Positions 21,188-32,627 of a DNA stretch of 64,000 nucleotides are shown piece after piece. Both the position numbers and the translations under genes were made by a program. The notes beneath the pieces are model-generated. The model was not told the DNA's origin, did not search any database, and saw only the letters and a program-made list of their open reading frames with translations. How positions within the stretch are numbered: the first letter of the stretch is position 1; each line of letters opens with the position of its first letter. Source of the DNA: Eutypella sp. D-1 (taxonomy: Eukaryota; Ascomycota; Sordariomycetes; Xylariales; Diatrypaceae); contig JAJTTP010000007.1 of NCBI GenBank assembly GCA_023313575.1, positions 558,001 to 622,000 on the forward strand, in the 5' to 3' direction.

Positions 21188-23185
21188 TCACGAAGGCAAC
21201 TGGGAATAAAACGGCATGTCCCAGCAGACGGGGCCGTCCGGGGGCATGTAATAGCCGGTGGTGTTCGCGAAGCCCCTTTTCAGCGTATCGATATGCCGGT
21301 CGGGGACCCGGAGTTTCTCGAGGACGTTATCCTGATTCTCAAAGAAGTGCTTGTGCGCGCCGTGTCCCTCGAGCTCCATGGCGGCGTTGACAAACTCCGT
21401 GCACACCGCCACCCACGCCATGATGTGCTCGCGGTCCGGAGCCGTTTGCATGCCCGTGAACTCGATCGTCTGCGGCTTGTTGTCGATGCCGGAGTCGCCC
21501 GCGCCCGTGTGGTTGTCCCCCGTGCACCGGAGCCGCAGGGACGGCCGCCGCACGCCTTCCGGTGGCTCCAGCGCCGCTGCAAGACTCGTGATGTCGGTCT
21601 CGGCCCAGATCGCGTGCACGAAGAGGAGCTCTGCGCGGCTGAGGTTCGTGAGCCACTTCGTCGGGATGTAGTAGTGAAGGTGGTCGTGCGTGAGTGTCTC
21701 GTAGGTTTTCTCCTCGACGCGCGGGAAGACGTGCAGGTACGGCTGGTAGTTGTGGCGCGTGGGATCAAGGGCGTACAGTGCCGCCATTCCGAGCTTCGAA
21801 CTACACATCAACGGGGCGCCGCCGAGCCTCCCGCCCATGACGTCCGTCTCGTACATGTACCGCCGGTTGAGCTTGGCGATCGTCGACTCGAGCGCCAGCC
21901 ACAGCGTGAGGATGCATTTCAGCTGCGTGAGCGAGAACCCCTTGGTATAGCCGACGTTGATGACGGTTCCGAGCCCCAGCGACGGCATGTCGCGGTGGAT
22001 GCGGAAGTTTTGCCGGAGTTGGTACATCACCTGCTCGAGTCTCGCGCTCTGGTCGACGAACCAGTTCCAGTCACCCCAAGGCATGACAGGCGAACAGACT
22101 TTACCGTAGAAGAACTTGTAGAACTCCTCGGGGAACGGCGTGGCGACGTCGTCTTTTCCCGGCGGCCGCGGGGTGTAGTCTTCCCGCCTCACGTTGTGCC
22201 ACGGCACTATGACGTTGTTGGTGGTATGGCATATGAGCGGCTCGACGCACCACGCCTTCCAGCGAGGGTTCATGTCCGGGATGTGCACGTGTAGCTCGTC
22301 CTGCTTTACGGCGAACCATTCCTGTTTGAGGAGGTCTTCATAGCGGTCTCCGATACGACGTGCCGATGCCTTGTCGTTGCCCTTCAAAACAAGCATGTCC
22401 CGAATCTCCTGAGCCCGGGTCTCTACGCGCTCCCAGGTAAAGGAGGGGTCTCGCAGGACCGTCCGATCCGGATCGAGAGTCGCCTCCAGCTGTCTCTGGG
22501 CTTCGTGCTCCATGTGTGGCGGGAGGTTCACCCGCGACGGCGATCCCTCGAGGGCGGCGCCCGGGCGCTGGGGCCGCGCGGCCTCGTTGGCCTTCCGCAC
22601 GTCCCCGATGTACTGCGGGCTGTTCTCGTTCGGGTGTCTGCGGACGGCCACGACGTGTGCGGCCAGACTATCGATACGCTGCACGATCTCCTGCGCGAGA
22701 TCGTACTGCAGCGATATATCGTTTTTGTCGCGGTCCATCGGGTCGTGCAGCAGAGTCCGGGGGTCTCGTTGCGCGTGCCGGTCGTTGTGGATGGCGGCGA
22801 CCGCGGCGATGGCGACCTCGAGCTCCAGCGACACGGTATACGAGCTGAAGCGCATGTTTTTGAACGTGCACTCGGGCTCCGGCGGCCGGGGTGCGTACTT
22901 CGGCACCAGAGCCGTGGGGTCCACGAAGTACTCTTGGATCGGCTGCTGCTGCGGCGTGCCCGGCACGGGGCTGCTGTGCAGTCTGAACCGCCGCAGCTGC
23001 TCCAGATGAATGGGACTGAACTCGTCGGCTTTGTCTCGCTTGTGGAGCTGCGCAATCGTGTGCACCGTCTCGTCCCTCAATGATTTTATTTTTTCTTCCG
23101 TGTTGGTCCAATCAAAATCCTGCCAGTTGTTGGTTTCCCAGTCGATGGAGAGCAAAATCGTGTCAAAATCGTAATGCCGACTCAT
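21188..23185 (-). CDS. Amidoligase-like protein (PF12224 fold) with altered motif residues
   Basis: A single-exon ORF of 665 residues with GC-rich codon use. Its order of motifs follows fungal putative amidoligases (the COOH-NH2 ligase fold related to glutamine synthetase and GCS): SYTVSLELE near residues 115-123 in the place of the nucleotide-binding GxExE strand; KAWCVEPLICHT near 310-321; LGLGTVINVGYTKGFSLTQLK near 403-423 in the place of the CGLHVHVG segment; and QTIEFTGMQTAPDREHIMAW near 572-591 in the place of the EFRqH strand. The usual His pair reads IN and the usual Arg reads Thr, so catalysis may be lost or changed. The N-terminal about 100 residues are unrelated. Biological role unknown. 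The family call is from motif order recalled from memory. Confidence 0.7.
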   Translation of the reverse strand: MSRHYDFDTILLSIDWETNNWQDFDWTNTEEKIKSLRDETVHTIAQLHKRDKADEFSPIHLEQLRRFRLHSSPVPGTPQQQPIQEYFVDPTALVPKYAPRPPEPECTFKNMRFSSYTVSLELEVAIAAVAAIHNDRHAQRDPRTLLHDPMDRDKNDISLQYDLAQEIVQRIDSLAAHVVAVRRHPNENSPQYIGDVRKANEAARPQRPGAALEGSPSRVNLPPHMEHEAQRQLEATLDPDRTVLRDPSFTWERVETRAQEIRDMLVLKGNDKASARRIGDRYEDLLKQEWFAVKQDELHVHIPDMNPRWKAWCVEPLICHTTNNVIVPWHNVRREDYTPRPPGKDDVATPFPEEFYKFFYGKVCSPVMPWGDWNWFVDQSARLEQVMYQLRQNFRIHRDMPSLGLGTVINVGYTKGFSLTQLKCILTLWLALESTIAKLNRRYMYETDVMGGRLGGAPLMCSSKLGMAALYALDPTRHNYQPYLHVFPRVEEKTYETLTHDHLHYYIPTKWLTNLSRAELLFVHAIWAETDITSLAAALEPPEGVRRPSLRLRCTGDNHTGAGDSGIDNKPQTIEFTGMQTAPDREHIMAWVAVCTEFVNAAMELEGHGAHKHFFENQDNVLEKLRVPDRHIDTLKRGFANTTGYYMPPDGPVCWDMPFYSQLPS

Positions 23186-23944
23186 CTTGTCTTATCTTTT
23201 CTATGTGTGCGTTACTTTTCGTTATAATGGAATGTGTTACCGGTATGATGCGATACTGCGAGTAGTGTTCTGTGTGCTTGAGGGTTTCTTCTCATCTCGA
23301 CTGGCGGCATCTGGGCGGTCCTGATATAGTACCAGGACACAGCTTGATCATGAACATATCCGTTGTAGCTCGGCATCCTTCGTGGATATGGTGCTCGGAA
23401 CATGATCTAAAATCAATGTTGTTATGTGTTCCGGGACACGGAGAGTCTCCGGGGAGGGCGTGCAATAGGCATTGTTCGGACGATTTCTGGTTCAAAGGCA
23501 AGGCACAGCCCATCCCCATGCTCCCTTTGAGTCAACAGACTCAAAGCTGAAAGAAAGTCTTTGCGAGAGTACATATCGAACTAGCCTTTGTTTACCCTTT
23601 GTTCTACTGCATTCTGCATTAGCTAATGTCACCCCATTAAGGCATGTAAAGTAGTAAAGTAGGCATATTACTGTACGATCTATGCTATAAGGGGTATCAA
23701 GGGTATAATAATGTAGGTCTATCGCATGCCGACCATTGTCCTTATGGGAAACTTCCTGGGGTGTCAATTGCAGACCAGCTGCCATCGACGCAACCGTTCA
23801 AAGGTTCTGTTTCCCATATTTACCCACGGATTTACCGCGGTGTATCCTTCATCTCGACTTCGGTGAAGAGCGTCATCCATAATCATCGGACAGTCTCCTC
23901 AAGTTTATATCGCAAATTCGTAAGATTCGTCAGAAAACACAACT
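23186..23944. other. Intergenic stretch, no gene recognised
   Basis: Lies upstream of the amidoligase-like gene and downstream of the thaumatin-like gene. Short ORFs on both strands carry no motifs. Confidence 0.45.
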
Positions 23945-25246
23945 TTAAACCCAGAACCACATCTTGACGACCCATACTCCAATCACGTATGGCCATAATT
24001 GAAAGGACGCCCTGAGATTGGCAGCTGTGCTCTGCTTCTGTGACTCGATATAGCTCAGGCTCATGGCGTATTGGGCCATTTGCGGGTCAACTATGCCGGC
24101 TGCGATGTCTTTCAATTGCTTCCGGAACGTGAACTGGATGTTGGTGCTTCTCCCCGAGGGGCAGAACACAACCTCCCAGCCACCACCGGAAGGTATGACA
24201 AAAGTCGACGTTTGGTCGTCGAACGCATAGGTGTACGCGTCAGGGCACAACGCCTTGGCATTCTTCGAATACAGGCTTGGCGTACATATATTAGGATCAT
24301 TGTAGTGGATAGTACAGCAGTCTTCCGGGCGGTTGAAGGCCGCACAAGCGCTTTTGCAAGGGTCAAAGATAGGACGCTGTATATCGTCGTCTGGATAGGG
24401 GTAAACTCCATCTCCAGGCTTCTCCGGTGGGAACACTTGAAGATCCCACGGACACCAGTCCGTAATACCTGAGTTTGTCTTAGAGTTCTCATATGGAATC
24501 GGATAGGTTGAGTTGGTGTTGCAGAGCCCAGTTCTCACGGGCGGGTCAAGGTAGCCAGACGTCCCGATACAGGTCGGGTTGACCAAATTTGGTGGGATAT
24601 ACATCGTTTCAGGTGACGGATGGTAGACAATACCCAGTGGGAGATTGTAGCCATCAACAAGTGAGAGGTCGTAAAACGTCTGCTTTTGATTAACGCCGCC
24701 GATGAGGTTGAACTCTGCAAGAGTTGCAGGTGCCGCCCCCTGGTTTTACAATTAGCAATCAAGTAGGGGAAATCTACAACAACCAATGCCACCTACGGGA
24801 AATTCACAATCCAATTTGTTGGCGCAGTCACCTGTGTCGCATGTTGCCGTATCTCCGTCCACAGTACAGTTCGTCCGGCCCCATACCCTACCCTGCCACG
24901 TCGGCCCAACCGTCAATTTTCTCGTTTTGCAAGGACCAAGAACAAAGCCGCTTGATTCGGGGCCTTCCCCATACTGTGTAGCAATCCCAGGCCATATAGT
25001 ATCAGGGCACTGGTTGGTGACGATAAGAGGGATCGGATTTACGCGCTTGGATACTGACATTTCTATGCCTTTAGAAAACGTATTGTTGTTATGAAGATAG
25101 TCAAACTTGTATGAATCGTGATTGGTCGGGTATACGATGGCGGCCGTCTCATAAATCTGTAATGACAGGAGAAGAATGACGAGGAGATGTCTGTGGCCTC
25201 CATAACCCCAGCGTCGGCGGTTGCGCCATCTTGCCTGTGGGAGCAT
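23945..25246 (-). CDS. Thaumatin-like protein, long fungal form with hydrophobic C-terminus
   Basis: Exons 25246-24797 and 24739-23945 give 414 residues. A basic start and hydrophobic stretch (HLLVILLLSLQIYETAA) form the secretion signal. The thaumatin fold begins with LIVTNQCPDTIWPGI, followed by the conserved GRVWGRTNC-type turn and CDTGDCANKLDCEFPG. Exon 2 has GAAPATLAEFNLI, FYDLSLVDGYNLPLGI, and Cys-rich segments with PCKSACAAFNRPEDCCT and ALCPDAYTYAFDDQ, all standard TLP motifs. It is much longer than plant TLPs (about 220) because of a tail ending in a hydrophobic segment (LWPYVIGVWVVKMWFWV), which suggests membrane or GPI-type anchoring. Fungal TLPs may act on beta-glucans of the wall; activity here is not shown. 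Confidence 0.9.
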
Positions 25247-26647
25247 TGCGGCATTGAGCTGAGTTCCTGTCGACTAAGTCGGTTGATCCTCTGGTATTAG
25301 AATTCCCATTGAATCGGCCTCCGATTTGGCCCTTCAGTATCCAGACTGCGACGACGAGGCGTCCACAGAAAATAGATAAGCCAGAATACATCAAGAAGAC
25401 GTCAGGACATGCGGAGGGATTTCCCAGATATTCAGACCATTAAGCCGTACCGACTATCTCTTCGAGCTGGGAATCCAAGGCTAATCGACAAGCGCTTCGC
25501 AGATCCCAGCTCCTCGATCCGCGGCTAGTGACGTAGCGCATAAGGGGTGGGCGAATGACGATTGAGTAGATATCCGCTTTTGGAAGAGATCTCCCTAGTC
25601 TATCTTGACCCGCTAGACGAAATCGTCTGGGGACCCTTGTTGCTAAGTTGGGAACTTGTGAGCTGATGATGTAGGACGACGACGGAAACTAAGAAGGAAG
25701 GACAAAAGTCTCACTGAGGAAGAAAAGTGGATGTCAGGATAGGGGTTCAGGTAGATGGTATTTAACGCAATAGGGATTTCAAGGCATTTAAAGGCATTTA
25801 AAGGAGAGAAAAGCGAGACAGCTATAAGGAATTCTAGAAAAGGCGATAACGTTAACAAGTGGTAGTGATGATTGGGATAATAATAGGGAATTTCAGTAAT
25901 TGATTTAGTATATTTCTTCATTACTTAATAACAATGACAACAACCATAGTTTACGAAAATATACGCTTGCCCCTGCCATAATTAATTAGTTAGATCTCAT
26001 CTTGCTCCTATGAAGAATGAGCGATGGCGCAGTTACAATCCACAGCTAGAAAAGCCCAAGAAGCCCCCAAGTCCACTAACCGCCACACAAAAATCGACAA
26101 GCCACAACTACAGTTCCAAAATATGGCTTGGACTGTAGAGACCCAAGGGATAGATATGTAGGCTGCTGAAAACCAGAATCCCAGCATCCATCCTTCAGCC
26201 TACTGAATATGGAAAACGTCCTAACAGGGAGGAACCTACTTAATTGGCTTGTATTCTAATAAAAAACGATCTTTATGATGTGTACCTTTGTTCCCTACAA
26301 TCTTGACTAAGTTGACTTGCTCATAGACTAAATGTATTATTGGCCACGGCCCGCCGCTCCAACATCTGATTTATTCCGTATCCTTGATGTACTTGTCTGG
26401 ATTGGATTTGAGGTGAGACTACGTATATTGTGCATTAAATCGATAATCCGACGTGCATGTCTAACCCTGACCTATTCTATGCAAATGTAGCTGCCTAAGT
26501 TTGAACGGCTTTATAACTGTGTCCCATGCCTTTTCCAACGGCCTGTAACATGCCAGACCAGCCCTATTGCTAACTACCTAGGTAGGTAGGGATGGTGGGT
26601 CTCAGATGGGGCCCTATAAGATAGTAACCATGTTTGCCATACTAGCA
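25247..26647. other. Intergenic stretch, no gene recognised
   Basis: AT-rich 1.4 kb between the 5' end of the thaumatin-like gene and the 3' end of the small zinc-binding protein gene. One CCTAGGTAGGTA motif at 26575-26588. Confidence 0.45.
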
Positions 26648-27293
26648 CTAAGAGTAACGATATACTGTGCATGCTGAACAGCGGGCATGTTCACATCTAA
26701 CACAGTAGTCATTATATTTTCTTGACTGTCCAGCATCGCCACAGTTATGCTATATTACAGTTAGTCAATCAGCTCAGGACGAGGTGCAAGGGGAGAAGCT
26801 GTTTAAGGTACGTTTTACTTACGCATGCCCATAGAGAAAGAGCTGACGGGGGCCTATCCATATAAACTTCTGGAACCGCGGGGCCAGTAGTGAACGTCGG
26901 ATCAGGACGGTCTGGAAGATCAGGCTCATCCCCAGATCCACCCAAGTCACCACCAGCCCTTCCAGCACTTCCTCTCGTTCCGCCAGTTATTCCATGAGGG
27001 TTGCCCGTGGTCGAAGCTGAGTTTTTCGGGGGGGCTTGCGCGCTCGTCTGGCGATCCTGTTTCTTTGAGACATTTGCCGCATACTCTTTTAGTAGCTGTT
27101 GTATTGCTGTCTCTGTATAAAAAGCGCTCACTACCCCTAGTTTCTGTGCAGCTCTGCTAGGCCGGCAATTCTTCACCACTTTGACACGCCTTGATTGAGG
27201 CATTGTTTTTGCCATGCCGGTGGATTGGAATAGGGAACGCTCAGAAATAGAAACGAATCCTAAAGACACTGTCACAGAAGATTGAGATGGCAC
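26648..27293 (-). CDS. Small Cys-rich (zinc-ribbon-like) fungal protein, two exons
   Basis: Exon 1 is 27293-26823 and exon 2 is 26749-26648, joined over a 73-nt intron with a perfect GTAAGT donor and a GACTAAC branch point; the product has up to 190 residues. The start could also be at 27215 or 27203 (MAKTMPQ). The middle is a Gly/Pro/Asp-rich linker. Splicing replaces the read-through tail with a Cys cluster: LWACHNCGDAGQSRKYN, then DYCVRCEHARCSACTVYRYS, that is C-x2-C, C-x2-C and C-x2-C with a His between. The pattern W-x-C-x2-C...C-x2-C-x-H-x-RC-x2-C is one I recall from small fungal zinc-binding proteins of unknown role. It is divergent from the DUF6594 gene, 442 bp apart. Confidence 0.7.
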
Positions 27294-27735
27294 TTGATAG
27301 TGCTTGTATCATTGTAAGGAGAGATAGGTGGCCGCGCCGTAATCTCCTAGGAGATTCAAGAGGTATGGAATAAGTAGCAGGTGGTAAAAGAGGCCTCCAT
27401 CTCTCAAGTTGGTGCAATGAGTTTCCCTTCGCAACACCTATGGCTGTGCTACAGTTTACTGCATATCAGCGTCCGGGACCCCTCCCTTCTCGCCCCTTCT
27501 AAGGAAGAGCGGGGTAAGCCGCGATGTAACCAAGTGGCTATGTTATAAGACCAAGGAAACTGTGTGAGCACATTCATGTCCAACCAAGCTAATGCGACTC
27601 ACGGAACGTTCTGTATGAATAGGCATTTCTCTATTGAGTTGGCTATGAGATAGCCCTGACAAGACCCCTAGGTAAGGAATTGGAGATATTGTATATCATA
27701 CTGTACTGATTTGATGGACTTGATCTATTCTAAGG
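27294..27735. promoter_or_regulatory. Divergent promoter region between the zinc-binding protein and DUF6594 genes
   Basis: Contains a CCCCTAGGTAAGG motif (27665-27677) and AT-rich sequence near the DUF6594 start. No ORF of note. Confidence 0.4.
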
Positions 27736-28694
27736 ATGTCAGAAATAACCGAATTGGACATTGAGGAGAAGCCCTGGAAGTACATCGGTTATCGAGGGTA
27801 CGCGGAATTTATATCGTCCGATGATGACTTCTATATATTGAGACGCTTTGATAAGTTAAATGCGCGCCTTTGTCTGCGACTCCAAGACGAAGTATGCAAC
27901 CTCGAAGAGCGTCTAAGTGAAATCGATCACCAATATAGCAGGCGAGAGTCTGAAGATGTGAATAATGGGACCTTTAGGGATGACTTGGACGATCGAGCAA
28001 AGCTCTTGGACCTGCTCATGGACAAAATTGAACGGTATAGTAAGGACTCATCGGTGTATCATCAATCATGTTAGAATAGGTACACTAACCGCTTCCTAGA
28101 TCATGTTCTTCTTCAGCAGACAAGTTTAAGACGATACCCACGAGCCCCACAGCGAGACGTGAAGAACATCCGGCGGTGGCACCAAAACCACGAATGGCGC
28201 GCTATCGACCAAGATGAACAGAGATACCTGGATCATGATGACGATCTTATATGCATAGTACCCAAAGAGAGAACCCCGCTTCGGAGATTCATAGAAAGTT
28301 CCCTTTGGCTGAGGACGCTTTCTGTGTGGAAGAAGCGGGATGGCAATGATGGTGGTGAGCTGAGCCATGCCCGGGACAACGTCACATACTACTCGGCCGA
28401 ACGCATGGATAAGTTTGCCTCGGGTGTGATAGTGGGCGTAGGTGCCGCAATGCTTATTGCTCCGCTCTGGATCCTCCAAGGCTTGAGCACCATGACGATG
28501 AAGTTGACGGTGATCACCGTGTTCGTCTCTGTATTTCTCATCGTCCTTTCCTTTGCCATGGTCGCGAAGCCGTTCGAGGCCCTGGGTGCGACTGCAGCGT
28601 AAGTCTAGCCCCATCGTTCCATGGACAGTGCTAACCGCCCTCTAGATATGCTGCTGTCCTTATGGTCTTCGTTCAGATAGGGGCTGGGGACTGA
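27736..28694 (+). CDS. DUF6594 family membrane protein
   Basis: Exons 27736-28039, 28100-28598 and 28646-28694 give 283 residues. The N-terminal half has the family hallmark: KPWKYIGYRGYAEFISSDDD, YILRRFDKLNARLCLRLQDE and VCNLEERLSEIDHQY (coiled coil), then NGTFRDDLDDRAKLLDLL. The middle holds RRWHQNHEWRAIDQDEQRYL. Three hydrophobic segments close the protein (FASGVIVGVGAAMLIAP, VITVFVSVFLIVLSFAMV, and AAVLMVFVQIGAG from the last exon). The family is expanded in filamentous fungi and its role is unknown; some relatives sit near incompatibility-type genes. The 47-nt last intron has a GCTAAC branch point. Confidence 0.9.
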
Positions 28695-30076
28695 GCAAGT
28701 TGGGTTGCCAATATGATGATTTCTATGTTCCAGCAACAGATACAATGGTATCTACTAGTAGCTGATACCTAGTTATTAATTCTATATCAAGTCTCTTCAT
28801 CGTAATTCTTCACAGCGACTGTCCTCTTGGTTTGTTGGGGTTTCAGTCAAAGTAATCCCTTACGATATCCACTTTTACCCCTATTCCACTTGCCCACTAG
28901 CCCGCGGTCAGGAAGTTGGCAAGACCAAGTGGGCTGTTGCCGCGAGGACCATGCAGGACATAAGACCACCTTATGAGTGCTAGGTGGTGATACAATCTCT
29001 CCGCTTGAAAAACTGGGCGTCGAGGCCTCTGATACGGCGCCGTGGGGATGACATCGAGACGTTAGTAGCTAGCGACTCGTACATACCCTGCTTGCCTACC
29101 TACCTGCCTACTACTTATGCATAAAGATGAAATTCACACCACACCAGTAGTTCGTCGCCATATGCTCACCCACCCAACCCCTCCGTCTTCCTAACGTCTT
29201 CACTCCTACACGTCACGCCATGCCGCACCGCCCACTGTCATCTCGTCCGGGATGACCAGGCTCAGAAAAACCCGTACGTGTTCCCCGACGAGATGAAAGC
29301 AGCGACAGTTCTCGGATCGAATAACTGGTAGGCCCCCGTAGAAGCCCGACGTGAGTAAGAGGTGGGCGTGATGGCGAGAGACACAGCCAATCTCCTCGCT
29401 AGATCTTCTTCATCAGTTGATCTCCAAGTGCTGCACCATGCATAGGACTAACTACAACAGATACACGAATACCCGTCGTCCAGCAAACCTCTAGGCCCTC
29501 CTTACAACACGGGTTCAAGCGATGCAGCCAAGGAATTCCAGTTTCGATTCAGAGAAAAGATTACAAATAGCCCATCTACAGTACTAGACTGGACCTCGAC
29601 TAGATATATAAGACAAGAAAGGCCCCCCCGCCACGTTTCCCGACTGCTTCTCGTCTTTTCACTAGACCACACACAATTACCTACATCCACCCCTCCTCAT
29701 CATCCACTACCGTGCGTACTCGATAGCGAGCTTGTCCATCCGTAAGACGGCTAAGGTCAAATTGAGAGTTACAGAATACGTCACTTCCTCTCCCTTCTTA
29801 ATACACATTGGTATCCCTCACTTCCCAACGTGGCATGGCACAGGTATGGCGTGTGTATCTCAAACGCAGTTCAAGCTAAACCCACCCCTCATTTGCGTTC
29901 GTGCATTTTGATCCGAAGGTATCATTTGGGGATATATAAAGTAAAACGTATCAATCAGAAGAGCAAGAAGATGTTTGAAAGAAATGACTTGGTCGTAAAG
30001 CAAAGATACCATAATCATGCTTCCCTTCCTTATCTTATTTGTCCGCCTTTCTGTTCTCGATAGCTCTCTTCTTCTT
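28695..30076. other. Convergent intergenic stretch, no gene recognised
   Basis: This is 1.4 kb between the 3' ends of the DUF6594 and Hsp70-like genes. Short CTACCTACCTGCC repeats near 29095-29110. ORFs at 29502-29690 and 29830-30063 have no motifs. Confidence 0.45.
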
Positions 30077-32627
30077 CTACCTGAACCTAGATCTGCAGCG
30101 GCCCATAACCTCTCCCTGACAGACCAGCTCGGCGCTAAACTCCGACCCATCCAGCGTCAGGTAAATATCGAAATACACCCGGTAGAACGTGCCCTGTGGC
30201 GTGTCCATGCGCTCAAAGTCCTTCTCGAGGTTCTTCCGTGACAAATCCGACGTGAGGGTGACAACCTCCTTTATTCCTGTGAAGTCGTTAGAGATTGAGC
30301 GAACCATTAGATGAAGAGGTGAAAACTTACGAGGATCCTTCGTGTACTCTGGGCAGACATCATCATCACAGGCATATAGAATATCTTCGTACATGAGCGT
30401 AGCACCTGGGGCCACCTGTCTAAAGAACGAAACCTTAACGGGCTCTCCGATCTTCACCTTCTGGCCCTTCTGGACGAAAATCTGCCGAGTGAACTTGCAG
30501 CGGTCCTTGCCATCAAGCGACGGCACGCGGTAAGCCTCGGGGTGGTAGCCCTCCTTGAAAGGCTGCAGGGTAGCCATCAGGTAGTGCCGTCGGGCAACAC
30601 GATGCGTGATGACTCGTTCTGTGATACCTGCCGTAACAGCACCCTTCACGATGGCGGCGACCGAATCCATGGGACGCACGACCTTGCCCTGAAATTGGGG
30701 AGGGACGTGAAGCTTGATCTGCTGGAAAAGATACTCCGAAGCACCAAAGCCACCGACGACCAGAATGTTCTGCAGCGTCCGGTTCTGCGCCTGGATGGCG
30801 ATAATCTGGTTTCTAACAAGCTCGAGGATTCTGTTGACCACGGGTTCGAAGCACTGGAGGATCTCCTCGTTGGTGAAAGTCATATAACCTTCCTCGATAC
30901 CAGCCTCGGGGAACTCGGCCTCAATACCAACGTCGACAGCCCACTTTTGACCGTTGTTCCGGAAATCGGCCTTGATCCGGTTCTCGAAATCCATGATACA
31001 CTTCGCATATACACGGCCAGCGGTCTTGGAACCGTCAGGCAGCTTCATTTTCCGAATCTTGGTCCTTAAGATGTTACTGAAGTTTCTGTTCAAGGCAGTT
31101 GAACCACACGAATCACCAGAACCAGCAGTGCATTCGGCCACCGTAAATGGGTTCTCGTCCTCCACCTCGTACGCAATCAAATCGACGGTACCACCACCAC
31201 AATCGACGATGAGGATAGCGTCGTGGACCTTGAGGTTGAGCAGACCGGTCTTCGCACAGAAAAGTGACGCGGCTTCAGGCTCGCTGACAAGGGTCAACCT
31301 GTTATCGTTCTCATCTCGGAGGAAGCCAGCCTGGATCGCGGCTGCACGGGTAGCAGCCTTGCCCGCATCGTTCCAGATAGCCGGCACGGTCAGGTAGTAA
31401 CGAATATTGCGCTCCTCTCTGTTAAAGACCTCACCCAGCGTCTTCTGCAGAGCTGCTCGCATGGCCTGTCGAAGCTTAAAGAGGTAGTCGGCGGCGACAT
31501 CGATCTCGGACTTTCCGGGGGGCAGAGGAGGTAGATTAATAGGGTCGATATACGTGTTTCCAGAAAGCATAAGCTGGAGCTTGAACCATTCAACCTTCTG
31601 CACACCAGGTTTGGGGTACCCGGTCGGTGCTAACGCATCGGAGATATCTGGGCCCCATCCGACCACCTTCTGATATTGATCATAATAAAGTACTGTGGGA
31701 ATCTGGGATGGGTCAGCTGTTGTGCTTTTGTCATAAAGTTGCGATTTCGAGATGACATCAGACCTTTTGTTTTGTATATGATCCGGCACCTGGCCATTCT
31801 GTGATGATGTCCTCCTTCGCCTCATTGTTCGTCGCAAATGCGAAAGCGACACCAGAGAAGGTTGTGCCCTACGCCACACTAGGTTAGCTCTAAATGATTG
31901 CGCACCATTAAGGGCGTCGCTATGTACATACAAAATCAATTCCGACAATCAGTTGCGCCTTGCTTCGACTGTTTCCTTCCACCTCGGCGGCGGGTCTCGC
32001 GTACTGCGCCATGGGGTTCGGCTGTTGGTGAGGAGCAGGCGGGGGGTAGCCGGTGGCATATCCAGGAGGGCCACCAGGAACACCACCTACGCCGGGGGGA
32101 GGGTGCGCGCCTGGTTGACCAGCCATCTGGGGAGGATATCCAGAGGGAGCACCTGTGTTGATGGGAGGGGGGCCGCCGACCATCTGAGAAGGAGGCGTGC
32201 GGGCTGGGCCTTGGTGAGTTAAAGGACTCTCGCGACCGACTTGAGGAGGTTGAGGGCCCGGGGGGTAATTAGCGGTGTAACTAGGAGGACGTGGCCCAGC
32301 ACCAGGATGGTTCATCGTCGGGAGACTCTGCTGCGACGATGAAGAGGTGATTGATGGGGCAGGACCGGGGCCTTGACCAGGGCCTTGACCAGGACCAGGA
32401 CCGGAAGCAGAACCAGGAGGAGCGGGTTGGGATGGAGGAAACTGCGGAAACTGTTGAGGTGGATGTGGATGCTGGAGCTGTGGTTGAGGCGGTTGCTGAG
32501 GTATTTGAGGCGGAGGGGTCGGTGTCGAACTTGAAGGCGGGATGTCGGGCGAAGGAATACTGGCGGTGGATCTCCGTTTACCAAACCCAAGGCCTTTGAA
32601 GCGGGAGTTCAGGTTCAAAGAACTCAT
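30077..32627 (-). CDS. Hsp70-type ATPase with long Pro/Gln-rich N-terminal extension
   Basis: Exons 32627-31932, 31868-31764, 31702-30331 and 30276-30077 give 790 residues. The first about 220 residues are disordered and rich in Pro, Gln and Gly. The Hsp70/actin-like ATPase follows, with phosphate-1 GIDFGTTFSGVAFAF (split by intron 1), phosphate-2 VDCGGGTVDLIAYEV and the adenosine motif LVVGGFGASEYLFQQI. The C-terminal part (KVSFFRQVAPGATLMYEDIL) is short and lacks the classic Hsp70 substrate-binding and lid layout and any EEVD-like end. Such Hsp70-like proteins are common in filamentous fungi and their clients are unknown. The last intron (30330-30277, 54 nt) keeps the frame when unspliced, so a continuous ORF exists; GTAAGT, CTAAC and CACAG argue that it is removed. 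Confidence 0.9.

Noticed and set aside
21293..22294. Plus-strand ORF of 333 codons and others over the amidoligase-like gene
   Set aside because: Antisense shadows of the 665-residue gene; Arg/Val/Pro-rich with no motifs.
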